DNA from: JBBRGG01 sp038240875
Lineage (GTDB): Bacteria; Planctomycetota; Phycisphaerae; Phycisphaerales; UBA1924
DNA: 11,385 nt
Direction of reading: 5' to 3'
Assembly: GCA_038240875.1 (NCBI GenBank)
Contig: JBBRGG010000114.1
Coordinates: forward strand, 1-11,385
Shown here: positions 1-6,940 of the stretch, one piece after another
How positions within the stretch are numbered: position 1 is the first letter of the stretch
How the letters are laid out: the number at the start of each line of letters is the position of its first letter
Program-made: the position numbers and the translations under genes
The notes under the pieces: generated by a model
Databases searched by the model: none
Told to the model about the DNA's origin: nothing
What the model saw: the letters and a program-made list of their open reading frames with translations, nothing else

Positions 1-1869
1 CCACGCCTGATCCGCTCTTGGCTGGGGCGCAATATCCGCAAGAATCGACCATGTCTGCGGATTCAGATGGATCTTCCCAGCTTCATTCTCGCTGCTGCCG
101 ATCCATTCCCCATCGTCCTTGCTCGCACACCGATACCACGAGCCATCCCACGCGTGCGCGTTAATCGCATTGATAAGCGCAAGCCTTCGAGTCTTGTATT
201 CCGCTGCCCGCCCACCATCGCCAACCACTTCAAGCACATGCGCCATCTCGCGCAAAACCTCGGCGAGGAACATCGCCAGCCAGATCGATTCGCCTCGTTC
301 TTCCACACCCACCGCGCTCAAGCCATCGTTCCAATCGCACGAGCCGATAAAGGGCAGCCCGCGAGCGCTCATCCGCGAATTCGCCCGCTCAATGGCGCGA
401 ATGCAATGATCAAGCAACGTCCCCATCGCGCCAATGCTGCCCTTGGCCGCGGGCGCCTTATAGCCGCCAGGCATGTATCGAATGTTCTTGGCAAGGCTCG
501 CAAAGTCACCAGTTTCCCGCAGATATGCGCACGTGACAAACGCAAGCCAAAGATAATCGTCGGAGCACGCCGTGTGATTGCCGAAGTCGGCGAGCGTGTG
601 CCACCAGTGGTTGACGCTGCCATCTTCAAATTGTCGCCCCGCCGCAACAAGAATGTGCGACAAGCACTTCGCCGGGTCCAAAGGCAGCCACGTTTGGCAA
701 TCCTGCAACTGATCGCGAAAGCCAAACGCGCCCGATTGTTGGTAATACCCCGTCCGTCCCCACATCCTGCCACTGATTGCTTGATAAGGCAGCCACGTGC
801 CCACCATCGTGTCAAAGTCCGCACGCCCGGTCTTCAACTGCGTCGAACCAATCCGACCTTTCCACGCGCGAATGCTTGAAGCAATCGCCGCATGCGCCTT
901 CTCATATCCCGCGTAGCGATCCACCAGCGCCAGCACGTTCTTCTCGTCCATCGCGATGGCAAGCACATACGACACATGCACCGTTTCGCCCGGCTTGATT
1001 ACCAGATCACCACCTAGCGCACCAACCTGATCCGCGAACCGCCCAAAGCCGCCTTCGAGCATCGTCGCGTTCTTCTTCATCGCCGCAGGCGCATGCAACT
1101 GGCCGTAACGACCAAGAAATTTCTCTTTGTCGCCGATGGCGATCTCGCGCGTAAATCGGTCGCACTTCACGGCGTGCGCCGCAACATAAGGCCAGCCCAC
1201 ATTCCAGTGGTCCTTCTCACCCTTAGGCGGGATATCCCACATCGTCTTGGTCGCGATAATCGCTCGCCGCGACGCGTCAAACCGCGTATCAAGAAACAAC
1301 CGATGAAACTCGCGCTTGGTATCTGGAGCGACGCCGCACGACCACTCAAGATACGAAGCGACCCGAATTGTGCGCACATGCGAAGTCGTATTCGTCAGCG
1401 CAAGCGTCCACAATTCCGCGCCCTTGCCCGGCCCGCCAGGTGTGCAGATTCCATCATCGTCCTCGGCGACGCCAAGCGTCCAAACCGAATTAATGCCATG
1501 AACCTTGGTTTCAAATGTGGTCGATCCAGGCTGATGAATACAGGCGTACTCGTCATACACCGAATTGCATGGTGCTGGCGCGACCGACCAGATGTCGCCC
1601 GAGTCTAAGTCACTGAGGTAGAGGTGCTTACCAGATTGGTCCTTGACCATGTCCATATCCCAGCGTGTGATCACGCAATGCTGGGCATCGTCAAACCAGG
1701 AAAATCCGCCGCCGCGCTGGCTGACTACAAGACCAAAGCGTCCGTTGCATATCACATTCACCCAAGGCATCGGCGTGTTGGAATCGGTAATGCGATATGC
1801 ACCCAAGGCGCCAAATGGCCCATCCTCGAAGTGTCCGTAGCGATTGGAAAGTCGCGACCGAGTCATCAT
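1..1869 (-). CDS. GH94 family glycoside phosphorylase, C-terminus cut off by window edge
   Basis: An inverting phosphorylase that splits a beta-linked gluco-oligosaccharide with phosphate, releasing a sugar 1-phosphate; no signal peptide is seen, so it is probably cytoplasmic. The N-terminus (RYGHFED, then TPMPWVN at about residues 10-40) matches the start of cellobiose/chitobiose phosphorylases. FRDQLQD lies at residues 384-390, QFEDGSVNHWWH follows, and DWNDG begins at Asp512, the position of the general acid in characterised GH94 enzymes. About 623 residues are visible of a family usually near 800. The start is the first of two adjacent ATG codons; the frame is closed by TGA at 1921-1923 and has no other ATG, GTG or TTG, and no clear Shine-Dalgarno is present. 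FRDQLQD, rather than FRDSNQD, argues against plain cellobiose or chitobiose phosphorylase and fits the cellobionate, cellodextrin or beta-1,2-glucan branches (recollection of the family). It has its own promoter and operator. Family is confident, substrate is not. Confidence 0.93.
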   Translation of the reverse strand, partial: MMTRSRLSNRYGHFEDGPFGALGAYRITDSNTPMPWVNVICNGRFGLVVSQRGGGFSWFDDAQHCVITRWDMDMVKDQSGKHLYLSDLDSGDIWSVAPAPCNSVYDEYACIHQPGSTTFETKVHGINSVWTLGVAEDDDGICTPGGPGKGAELWTLALTNTTSHVRTIRVASYLEWSCGVAPDTKREFHRLFLDTRFDASRRAIIATKTMWDIPPKGEKDHWNVGWPYVAAHAVKCDRFTREIAIGDKEKFLGRYGQLHAPAAMKKNATMLEGGFGRFADQVGALGGDLVIKPGETVHVSYVLAIAMDEKNVLALVDRYAGYEKAHAAIASSIRAWKGRIGSTQLKTGRADFDTMVGTWLPYQAISGRMWGRTGYYQQSGAFGFRDQLQDCQTWLPLDPAKCLSHILVAAGRQFEDGSVNHWWHTLADFGNHTACSDDYLWLAFVTCAYLRETGDFASLAKNIRYMPGGYKAPAAKGSIGAMGTLLDHCIRAIERANSRMSARGLPFIGSCDWNDGLSAVGVEERGESIWLAMFLAEVLREMAHVLEVVGDGGRAAEYKTRRLALINAINAHAWDGSWYRCASKDDGEWIGSSENEAGKIHLNPQTWSILADIAPQPRADQAW

Positions 1870-1961
1870 GCCGCCAATCGCGCAAGGAATCGCGTCATGC
1901 GATCCGGTGATGTGTGAAGATCAACCACAAAACCAAACTCAAAACCTACCTAACCGCCGAA

Positions 1962-1975
1962 TGTAAACGCTTTCA
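1962..1975 (-). promoter_or_regulatory. LacI-family operator upstream of GH94 gene
   Basis: On the minus strand this reads TGAAAGCGTTTACA, a full match to the LacI/CcpA-type pattern TGWAANCGNTNWCA. It lies 93 bases before the GH94 start and 10 bases downstream of the proposed -10 box, so it would cover the start of transcription, a position for repression. Three sister sites occur in the window. The likely ligand is the LacI-family protein encoded at 8828-10075 (inference). Confidence 0.75.
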
Positions 1976-1985
1976 TCTATATTTC

Positions 1986-2014
1986 ATTGTGACCACTTGT
2001 GCCGTTCCCGTCAA
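1986..2014 (-). promoter_or_regulatory. Candidate sigma-70 promoter of GH94 gene
   Basis: On the minus strand, TTGACG (2009-2014) is followed after 17 bases by CACAAT (1986-1991). That is 5/6 and 4/6 matches to the -35 and -10 consensus. The operator at 1962-1975 lies over the expected transcription start. The resulting leader would be about 110 bases. This is an inspection call only. Confidence 0.5.
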
Positions 2015-2140
2015 CCCCAAAGTGACCAATATGTTTAACTATTGTGGCAAAAAAAATGCCCGACGAGTTTGCTCGCCACATGTGCAAGCCAGATATTGGC
2101 ATATATGCAGCAGATGTGCATAAGCCGTCGATGCCGTGTC

Positions 2141-2171
2141 AAAAAACATCGCCCGGGCGCAAACCCGGGCG
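2141..2171 (-). terminator. Rho-independent terminator of the PEP-CTERM-like gene
   Basis: An 8-bp GC-rich stem (CGCCCGGG at 2150-2157 pairing with CCCGGGCG at 2164-2171, loop of 6) is followed on the minus strand by GAT and six T (2141-2146 on the complement). It lies about 108 bases past the stop codon at 2279 and before the GH94 promoter. This separates the PEP-CTERM-like gene from GH94 as independent transcription units. The rest of the 1870-2278 gap holds only the GH94 promoter and operator; I see no gene in it. Confidence 0.85.
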
Positions 2172-2278
2172 ACGCCGATGCGCGAATAAAGTAATCAACT
2201 ACTGCACAACCAAAGTCCAACACAGCACTTACACGACTCAAACCAGAGCCACCGTAGAGTGCTGCCTTGGTCGTGTGC

Positions 2279-3127
2279 TTAGCGACGACGACGGCCGGTG
2301 ATCAGGCCAGCCATGCCCAAGAGCGCAACCGCGCTGGGGGCAGGAACAATGCTGAAGTTGGAGTAGGCGATGTCAGAGAAGTCGTCGATGATCGGGATGC
2401 GCTGGTTCTGGGCCTTGAGCGCCATTTCGGTGCCAAAGTTGAAGCCGAAGAGGCCGTCGGGCTCGCCTGCTCCCCAGAGCTTGAGGCCTGAATCGTGAAG
2501 GCCGGTGACGGCGTCGGTGAAGCGGAGACGGTACGCGCCCAGGATCGGGTCGGCGGTGCCGGGAGCGAAGTATTCCCAGAGGACGCTGGCGGTGGTGCCA
2601 GCGGTATAAACGTTTCCAAAGCCAGTGAAGGGCATAACGCCGCCGAAGATGGCGACTTCGCCATCGGAAGCGATGAGCATCTGACCTTCGTCGGTGAAGC
2701 CGAGGCTCGGGCGGGGGTTGAGAACTTGAATGCCAGCTTCGCGGCGGACGCCTGGGGCAGCGACAGTGATGTTGACGTTGAAGGCCATGGTCCAGGATTG
2801 GTTCAGATTGCCTTGATGGCGTGATGCGCCGCCGTCGCTGGAGAGCCAAGCGAGGTGCTTGTTGGCGAAGCTGCCGTTGCCAGCGGAGAACGCAGCGAAT
2901 TCGTCACGCCACTGGACGCCACCTGCGATCGGCAGGGTGCCGTCGTCGGTGGGGAGAGGAGCTAGGTTGGTCGCTGCACCAGCCGCGCCCCAGTTGAGGG
3001 TGCTGTTGTTGAAATCGTTGAAGTTACGATTATCAACCTGGAACGCGTTGATGTTGTTGACATTGGTGCTTGCCAACGCCGTACCCGCGAGGGTTGCCAA
3101 AGCCAAAATTGCAAAGCCAGTCTTCAT
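2279..3127 (-). CDS. Secreted PEP-CTERM-like protein of unknown function
   Basis: A 282-residue exported protein. Residues 1-19 are a signal peptide (MKTGFAILALATLAGTALA, cleavage before S20), followed by an Asn-rich stretch (about 20-45). The body (about 45-255) is rich in Gly, Ala, Trp and Phe, reads like a beta-sandwich surface protein, and has no catalytic motif I recognise. The last 25 residues are a sorting-type tail: PAPSA, a hydrophobic segment (VALLGMAGLITG), then RRRR. This is the planctomycete variant of PEP-CTERM and would be handled by an exosortase-like system (family knowledge; none is in the window). The start is set by AGGAGAG at 3133-3139, five bases before ATG. It has its own promoter, operator and terminator. 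Co-regulation with GH144 and GH94 suggests a role in binding or displaying glycan, which is inference only. Confidence 0.85.
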   Translation of the reverse strand: MKTGFAILALATLAGTALASTNVNNINAFQVDNRNFNDFNNSTLNWGAAGAATNLAPLPTDDGTLPIAGGVQWRDEFAAFSAGNGSFANKHLAWLSSDGGASRHQGNLNQSWTMAFNVNITVAAPGVRREAGIQVLNPRPSLGFTDEGQMLIASDGEVAIFGGVMPFTGFGNVYTAGTTASVLWEYFAPGTADPILGAYRLRFTDAVTGLHDSGLKLWGAGEPDGLFGFNFGTEMALKAQNQRIPIIDDFSDIAYSNFSIVPAPSAVALLGMAGLITGRRRR

Positions 3128-3217
3128 CTTGTCTCTCCTAAAGGCTCGGCCGCGGAAACGGCTGAGCAGTCTCTTACCTCGTGGTCCGGCGCGGGGACAC
3201 CCCCGTGGTGCGGGCCA

Positions 3218-3231
3218 TGTAATCGTTTACA
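3218..3231 (-). promoter_or_regulatory. LacI-family operator upstream of PEP-CTERM-like gene
   Basis: On the minus strand this reads TGTAAACGATTACA, a near-perfect palindrome and a match to the operator shared by four promoters here. Its first base is the last base of the proposed -10 box, so a bound repressor would block polymerase. It is 91 bases before the start codon. Confidence 0.75.
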
Positions 3232-3258
3232 TCATCTCAAATTTCAAGGATTTGTCAA
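3231..3258 (-). promoter_or_regulatory. Candidate promoter of PEP-CTERM-like gene
   Basis: On the minus strand a perfect TTGACA (3253-3258) is followed after 16 bases by GATGAT (3231-3236, 4/6). The operator begins on the last T of the -10 box. This is the best -35 element in the window. Confidence 0.6.
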
Positions 3259-3493
3259 CAGTAGAGAGGTCTCAAATCGAAATGGAATCTTCTTAAAGGG
3301 AAAAATCCTATGTACAAGGTCCTGAAAAGTGGCTTCAAGAGTCCTATAACTACTTTTGTTAGTATGATGTACGCTTATCTAAACCATTTTATGGTGATGT
3401 CTGCGTGTTCACAATAGATTTGGGTGTTGCGTATACAGGCTATGTTGTGCTGAGAGTGCATAGCTGGAGTGCCGAGACTGCCAAATATCTGCG

Positions 3494-3613
3494 GCGGGAA
3501 GTTGCAAAGCCTTGTCTTTACAGATCGCGATCTTGTGCACGAACCTAAATTATCAGACTCGCTCATCGAGTATTCCGGAATCTGATAGCAAGCTGGTATC
3601 GCAGACTTCCCGC
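3494..3613. repeat. Spaced inverted repeat with 9-bp arms
   Basis: GCGGGAAGT at 3494-3502 is the exact complement of ACTTCCCGC at 3605-3613, with about 100 bases between. Flanking similarity (ATC on the outside, TGC on the inside) extends the arms imperfectly to about 19 bases. The interior holds a 12-bp palindrome AGATCGCGATCT (3522-3533) and the hairpin at 3551-3587. It may be a small mobile-element relic or chance. Confidence 0.35.
3551..3587. repeat. Nested hairpin
   Basis: Outer arms TATCAGA (3551-3557) and TCTGATA (3581-3587) are perfectly complementary. Inside, CTCG pairs with CGAG around a CTCAT loop region, followed by the palindrome TTCCGGAA (3573-3580). No T-run follows on either strand, so it does not look like a standard terminator. 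Confidence 0.45.
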
Positions 3614-3743
3614 GACGATTTTAATTGACGCGACCGCCTAGCTTATTTCATGATGTGGTTTGTGTGCCGCCAGCGTACTTGTGAAAACTGTCGCGGCGGT
3701 AGCATTGCTGTATCGAAGACATTTGAAGTTTATATATAAGGAT

Positions 3744-3764
3744 ACATCTCTTGGAATGAGATGT
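3744..3764. repeat. 7-bp stem, 7-base loop hairpin
   Basis: ACATCTC (3744-3750) pairs perfectly with GAGATGT (3758-3764) around TTGGAAT. It is followed 33 bases later by a second compact palindrome, CTTGTG-C-CACAAG, at 3798-3810. Confidence 0.45.
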
Positions 3765-3771
3765 AGAGTTG

Positions 3772-3800
3772 TAGAAAGAGTAGACATAGAAGAGACGCTT
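3772..3800. repeat. Diverged direct repeat, copy 1 (copy 2 at 4120-4148)
   Basis: This 29-base stretch begins TAGAAAGAG and contains ACATAG and GACGC. It matches 4120-4148 at 23 of 29 positions by eye, in the same orientation and about 350 bases apart. A shared ancestor in a decayed repeat family is possible. Confidence 0.4.
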
Positions 3801-3957
3801 GTGCCACAAGAAGAATGAAGTCGTTTATTTTAAGCCAGTGGTTGACGTTCAAACACATAATACAAACAAATATTGCTTGAAACATGGACAAAAATTTGTT
3901 TAAATATGAAGCTAAATACTCCTCTTGAAGAGAGGGGATATTGAAGGCAAAGGCGGA

Positions 3958-3980
3958 ATCAGGATCGTAACGATCCTGAT
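3958..3980. repeat. 23-base perfect palindrome
   Basis: Two 11-base arms (ATCAGGATCGT and ACGATCCTGAT) are exact complements around a single central A at 3969. It sits in AT-rich non-coding sequence, with no T-run next to it and no promoter-like boxes that I can place with confidence. It could be a dimeric regulator site, a cruciform or an RNA hairpin. Confidence 0.55.
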
Positions 3981-4119
3981 GGTACGAAAGGCTAAGAAAC
4001 AATGAAAAAACCTATCTCGAAGAGAGAGGGTATCCAGGGCAACTGAATTTTAAAAAAGGATTCTTATTATACGAATTCGCAATAAAAACTTAGGCATAGA
4101 GACATACATAACCAAGAAA

Positions 4120-4148
4120 TAGAAAGAGCAAACATAGGCGGGACGCCT
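4120..4148. repeat. Diverged direct repeat, copy 2 (copy 1 at 3772-3800)
   Basis: Same-orientation partner of 3772-3800, with 23 of 29 matching positions by eye. The similarity fades on both sides. Confidence 0.4.
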
Positions 4149-4170
4149 TCGCTACGAGTTGACGTAGAAA

Positions 4171-4198
4171 TTCAGTGTGGCGAACTTCGCACAGTGAA
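4171..4198 (-). terminator. Weak hairpin after the SGNH/FG-GAP gene
   Basis: An imperfect palindrome (TTCA/TGAA, TGT/ACA and GCGAA/TTCGC blocks with one bulge and one mismatch) lies 29 bases past the stop codon of the minus-strand gene at 4227. It is not followed by a real T-run, so it may be an RNA 3'-end structure rather than an intrinsic terminator. Confidence 0.3.
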
Positions 4199-4226
4199 TG
4201 CACGAATGCCTTTCGACGCTACCTTG

Positions 4227-6653
4227 TTACTTAATTCCCCATGCCACATCCGCAACGTTCGGCAAAGGCACTACGGAACCTAACGTAGTGCCGGTGTTCG
4301 TCGTGCCACTCAATAGCCAGAGGGTGTTGCTGCCACTTATGGAATTGCGCCAGAGCACATCGAGAGTTCCGTCGCGATTAAAGTCGGCGAAGCTCGCCGT
4401 GTTCCAGGTTTCTAAGTTGGCTGCGGCAAAGGGCTCCAGGCGCGAGGTTGAAACCTGCGACACGCCTTGCATCTCGCGGAACTCAATTGTGCTCATCTGC
4501 TGGTTCAGGATTGAATCGAAGTAGGTGATCTGGGTCGCGCGTGTCGTGAGCCCATAGAACGGATTGGGCACGTCGCCAACTGGAATATCTTGTGGCGCAT
4601 ACTCGCGCGTCGCGCGAACAATCGAGCCATCTGTCGGCGTGCCATCGAGCAGCCACACCACTGTGTTGCCATCGCGTTGCCACACGATGTCGCTTGATTC
4701 ATCGCCATCGACGTCGCCGATCCAATCAAAGGTTGCAGTGGTTGCGGGCAGATCAATCGAAACAGTGCGCACGAGCCCATCCATGACCCACAGCACGTTT
4801 TGGCCGCTTTCACTATTGCGCCAGAGCACATCAGGCTTGTTATCGCGGGTCAGGTCGGCGATTGCGGCTACGTCCCAGCGTGTATCGGCGATCGTGTTCT
4901 GTGGCACAAGCGTGCCGAATGCCGGGCCGTTCATCAACCACACGGCGTTCTGGCCGTTGGGCGCTTCGCCACGGTTGCGACGCCAGAAAAGATCGGTATT
5001 GCTGTCGCCATTGAAATCGCCCCCGGGTCCAGCTTTGAACGAGGATTGGCCACAGACACGCCAGAACGTATCGGCAACGGTTGGAAGAATAACTTGGGTG
5101 GTTCGCGTAACGCCATTCATAAGCCAGAGTTCGTTCGCGCCGGTGAGTGTGTTGCGCCAGAGGATGTCGGGCTTTGCGTCGGCGTTAAAGTCGGCAACGC
5201 TGGCAACGCGAAGGTTCACGTTGGTCTGCGTCGCTGACAGATCAGAGGAGCTTATGAATGAGGAGCCATTCATGAACCAGGTGGCGGTCGCGCCGGTTCG
5301 GCCATTGCGCCAGAGAAGATCGGGCTTTGTGTCTGCGTTGAAGTCTGCGACGGCTTCGATCTGCCAATAAAGGTCGGAGACTGCAGGCAACGCTGTGGCG
5401 GAAGTGGGGGTCGCGAAGCCTTGATTCATGATCCAAGCCACGTTCGCACCCGTTGCGCGATTTCGCCAGATGATGTCGAGGAGACCATCAGAGTTCATGT
5501 CGGCGGTCGCGCGAATCTCCCAATTATTGTCAGCCACACGAGGCAGATTCGCTGATCGAAGGAAGATCGAGCCATTCATGAACCAGATGGCGTTATCGCC
5601 AGTGACGCGGTTACGCCACAAGAGATCGATCGAACCATCAAGGTTGAAGTCGCCTTTGCTTGCTAATTGCCAGCGGGCGTTATTCAAGGTGGGCAATACG
5701 AAGGAACTAGTGATGAAAAAGCCATCACTGGGCGTTGTGTCGGTGCGCCACCCGAGAACCTGACCGGAATTGATGTTCTGCCAAACAATGTCGGTGGGTT
5801 GGATCGTGGGCTGCGTGATAACTTGCTGAGCAGCGTTGAGTAGAAACGCGCCATCTTCCGGCGGCATCATGAGTGTCGCGAGAACAGGCCCGATGTTCAG
5901 GTCGGCAACGGCGGGGTCGGAATAGATGGCGGCGTAGATGACAATCGCCGCGAGAAGCGTGCCACGGTTTTGAGCGTGAGAGCGGTCGGAGATGTGAAGA
6001 TTTTGCCAATTGGCTCTTTCCCAGGCAGAGCCGACGGGGGCGACGATTGAAGTGCCCAAGCCATAGAGCATGTTTACGTCATTGGTCGAGAGTGCGTAGC
6101 CGCTGCGGATGTCGGCTTGCATCTGCGAGGGGCCGCCTGGGTACAGAGGGTTCACGCCAGCAAAGAGCGAATCGCTTGGCGCGCGAGACCAGGTTTCATA
6201 GCCGATGGCTTTGACATTTGGGCTGTGGGTGCGGACTGCTTCGAATAGCGACTTAAATCCGTTTCGGTGCGCAGTCACATTTCCAAGAGCGCTGGTGGCG
6301 TACGTGGATTGTTCCTGCATGATGACGCGGTCCCAGGTTTGGCCTTGCGGGAGCGTGTTGGAAATGACGGCGGTGTTGTTGAATGCGTGCTCGTTGAGGC
6401 GTGCACCGCCAAAGGAAGCATCTTTGACAAACGGAGCGGGCTTACCTTCGGCGATAGCAAGATCGCGCACGAGATCGGGAACGCTGCGAGTGCTGCCAAA
6501 GCCGGTGGTGTAACTGTTGCCATAGAAGAGGAGGTTGAGTGATTGAGCGTGTGTGGCGTGGCTAGCCAGAGTGAGTGTGACGACGATGGCGATGAAGAGA
6601 GAGGGATAAAGTGAGCTAGACTTATCAGATAAGCCAAAGTGGTAGTAACGCAT
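4227..6653 (-). CDS. Secreted SGNH-type hydrolase with C-terminal FG-GAP/VCBS-like repeats
   Basis: An 808-residue exported protein. Residues 1-36 are a signal peptide (cleavage ATHA before Q37). Residues about 38-290 are an SGNH/GDSL-like esterase fold: GNSYT with probable nucleophile Ser47, a Gly-rich DASFGGARLNEH (78-89), MQEQS (112-116), and a DRSH motif (Asp223, His226) completing the likely triad. This resembles DUF4886-type proteins, so it may remove an acyl group from a glycan or other ester; substrate unknown. From about residue 345 there are about eight ~50-residue units of the form ADFNxDxxxDLLWRNxxTGxxxxWxMNG, as in beta-propeller FG-GAP/VCBS proteins. One unit carries an insert of about 12 residues, and about 55 non-repeat residues precede the last unit. 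The start at 6653 is chosen for GGAG at 6660-6663, six bases away, and for the signal peptide right after it; an in-frame extension to 6899 has neither. No LacI-type operator lies upstream. Confidence 0.85.
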   Translation of the reverse strand: MRYYHFGLSDKSSSLYPSLFIAIVVTLTLASHATHAQSLNLLFYGNSYTTGFGSTRSVPDLVRDLAIAEGKPAPFVKDASFGGARLNEHAFNNTAVISNTLPQGQTWDRVIMQEQSTYATSALGNVTAHRNGFKSLFEAVRTHSPNVKAIGYETWSRAPSDSLFAGVNPLYPGGPSQMQADIRSGYALSTNDVNMLYGLGTSIVAPVGSAWERANWQNLHISDRSHAQNRGTLLAAIVIYAAIYSDPAVADLNIGPVLATLMMPPEDGAFLLNAAQQVITQPTIQPTDIVWQNINSGQVLGWRTDTTPSDGFFITSSFVLPTLNNARWQLASKGDFNLDGSIDLLWRNRVTGDNAIWFMNGSIFLRSANLPRVADNNWEIRATADMNSDGLLDIIWRNRATGANVAWIMNQGFATPTSATALPAVSDLYWQIEAVADFNADTKPDLLWRNGRTGATATWFMNGSSFISSSDLSATQTNVNLRVASVADFNADAKPDILWRNTLTGANELWLMNGVTRTTQVILPTVADTFWRVCGQSSFKAGPGGDFNGDSNTDLFWRRNRGEAPNGQNAVWLMNGPAFGTLVPQNTIADTRWDVAAIADLTRDNKPDVLWRNSESGQNVLWVMDGLVRTVSIDLPATTATFDWIGDVDGDESSDIVWQRDGNTVVWLLDGTPTDGSIVRATREYAPQDIPVGDVPNPFYGLTTRATQITYFDSILNQQMSTIEFREMQGVSQVSTSRLEPFAAANLETWNTASFADFNRDGTLDVLWRNSISGSNTLWLLSGTTNTGTTLGSVVPLPNVADVAWGIK

Positions 6654-6657
6654 CGCG

Positions 6658-6663
6658 ATCTCC
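6658..6663 (-). promoter_or_regulatory. Ribosome binding site that fixes the SGNH gene start
   Basis: GGAGAT on the minus strand, with the GGAG core six bases before ATG at 6651-6653. It decides this start over upstream in-frame codons, whose extra ~82 residues look like read-through of leader sequence. Confidence 0.7.
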
Positions 6664-6872
6664 AGAGGTGTGCAAAGGGCGCACGCGCCGGTGCAAGCCT
6701 TATTCAAGCCTAGCAGTTGGGTCTGCATATCTACTGCGTGGTTTGGTGCTCGCTTAATGTGTAAAGCGTGTATTGGTAGATACCGACCCAATACCACTTG
6801 ACGCCGCACGGCTGATACTCGCGTGATGAATGCAGAATTTGGTTCGCACGCGTCGATGGCTATCTCAACACA

Positions 6873-6901
6873 ATTATATATCAGCGTGTGCGTGAACACA
6901 A
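6873..6901 (-). promoter_or_regulatory. Candidate promoter of SGNH/FG-GAP gene
   Basis: On the minus strand, TTGTGT (6896-6901, 3/6) is followed after 17 bases by a perfect TATAAT (6873-6878). It would give a leader of about 210 bases. Unlike the four other promoters it carries no TGTAAACG-type operator; instead a TGTAAC-7-GTTACA inverted repeat (6904-6922) ends just upstream of the -35 box. Confidence 0.5.
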
Positions 6902-6904
6902 GGT

Positions 6905-6940
6905 GTAACGCAGGTTGTTACAATCAACCCGAAGCGTTAC
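6905..6940 (-). terminator. Stem-loop spanning the GH144 stop codon
   Basis: GTAACGC (6905-6911) pairs with GCGTTAC (6934-6940), and inside it GGTTG (6913-6917) pairs with CAACC (6925-6929). The outer arm includes the GH144 stop codon (6937-6939). No T-run follows on the minus strand, so it may be a 3'-end stabiliser or weak terminator. The overlapping repeat at 6904-6922 could instead be a regulator site for the next gene. Confidence 0.35.

Larger units (their letters stand above)
3300..4226. other. Gene-free, AT-rich stretch with many inverted repeats
   Basis: No convincing gene is seen on either strand in about 930 bases. The right two thirds are clearly more AT-rich than the flanking genes. 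Small palindromes and hairpins are dense: 3522-3533, 3551-3587, 3744-3764, 3798-3810, 3864-3901, 3958-3980 and 4171-4198; the strongest are listed separately. A diverged direct repeat links 3772-3800 and 4120-4148. The stretch lies between the end of the SGNH gene and the upstream side of the PEP-CTERM-like promoter. It could be a long 3' region, a structured RNA or a decayed element. Confidence 0.6.

Noticed and set aside
67..879. Long plus-strand open frame (270 codons) opposite the GH94 gene
   Set aside because: The minus-strand frame carries GH94 motifs in order; this one is basic, low-complexity and has no family signature, so it is a shadow in GC-rich coding DNA.
3730..4002. 90-codon minus-strand frame with hydrophobic stretches
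   Set aside because: It starts with TTG without a ribosome site, lies in AT-rich sequence where hydrophobic codons arise by chance, and contains the 23-base palindrome and other hairpins.
4344..5640. Regularly spaced repeated DNA that could suggest a repeat array
   Set aside because: The repeats encode the WRN/TG/W-MNG protein units in one open frame and are diverged, so they are coding repeats, not CRISPR.
6760..6773. Operator-like TGTAAAGCG in the SGNH leader
   Set aside because: Only one half-site is good; the other half does not match and the central CG is displaced by one base, so it is not counted as a fifth operator.
6654..6899. N-terminal extension of the SGNH protein by 82 residues
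   Set aside because: A good ribosome site and signal peptide point to ATG at 6653; the extension would also remove the predicted leader and bury the signal peptide.
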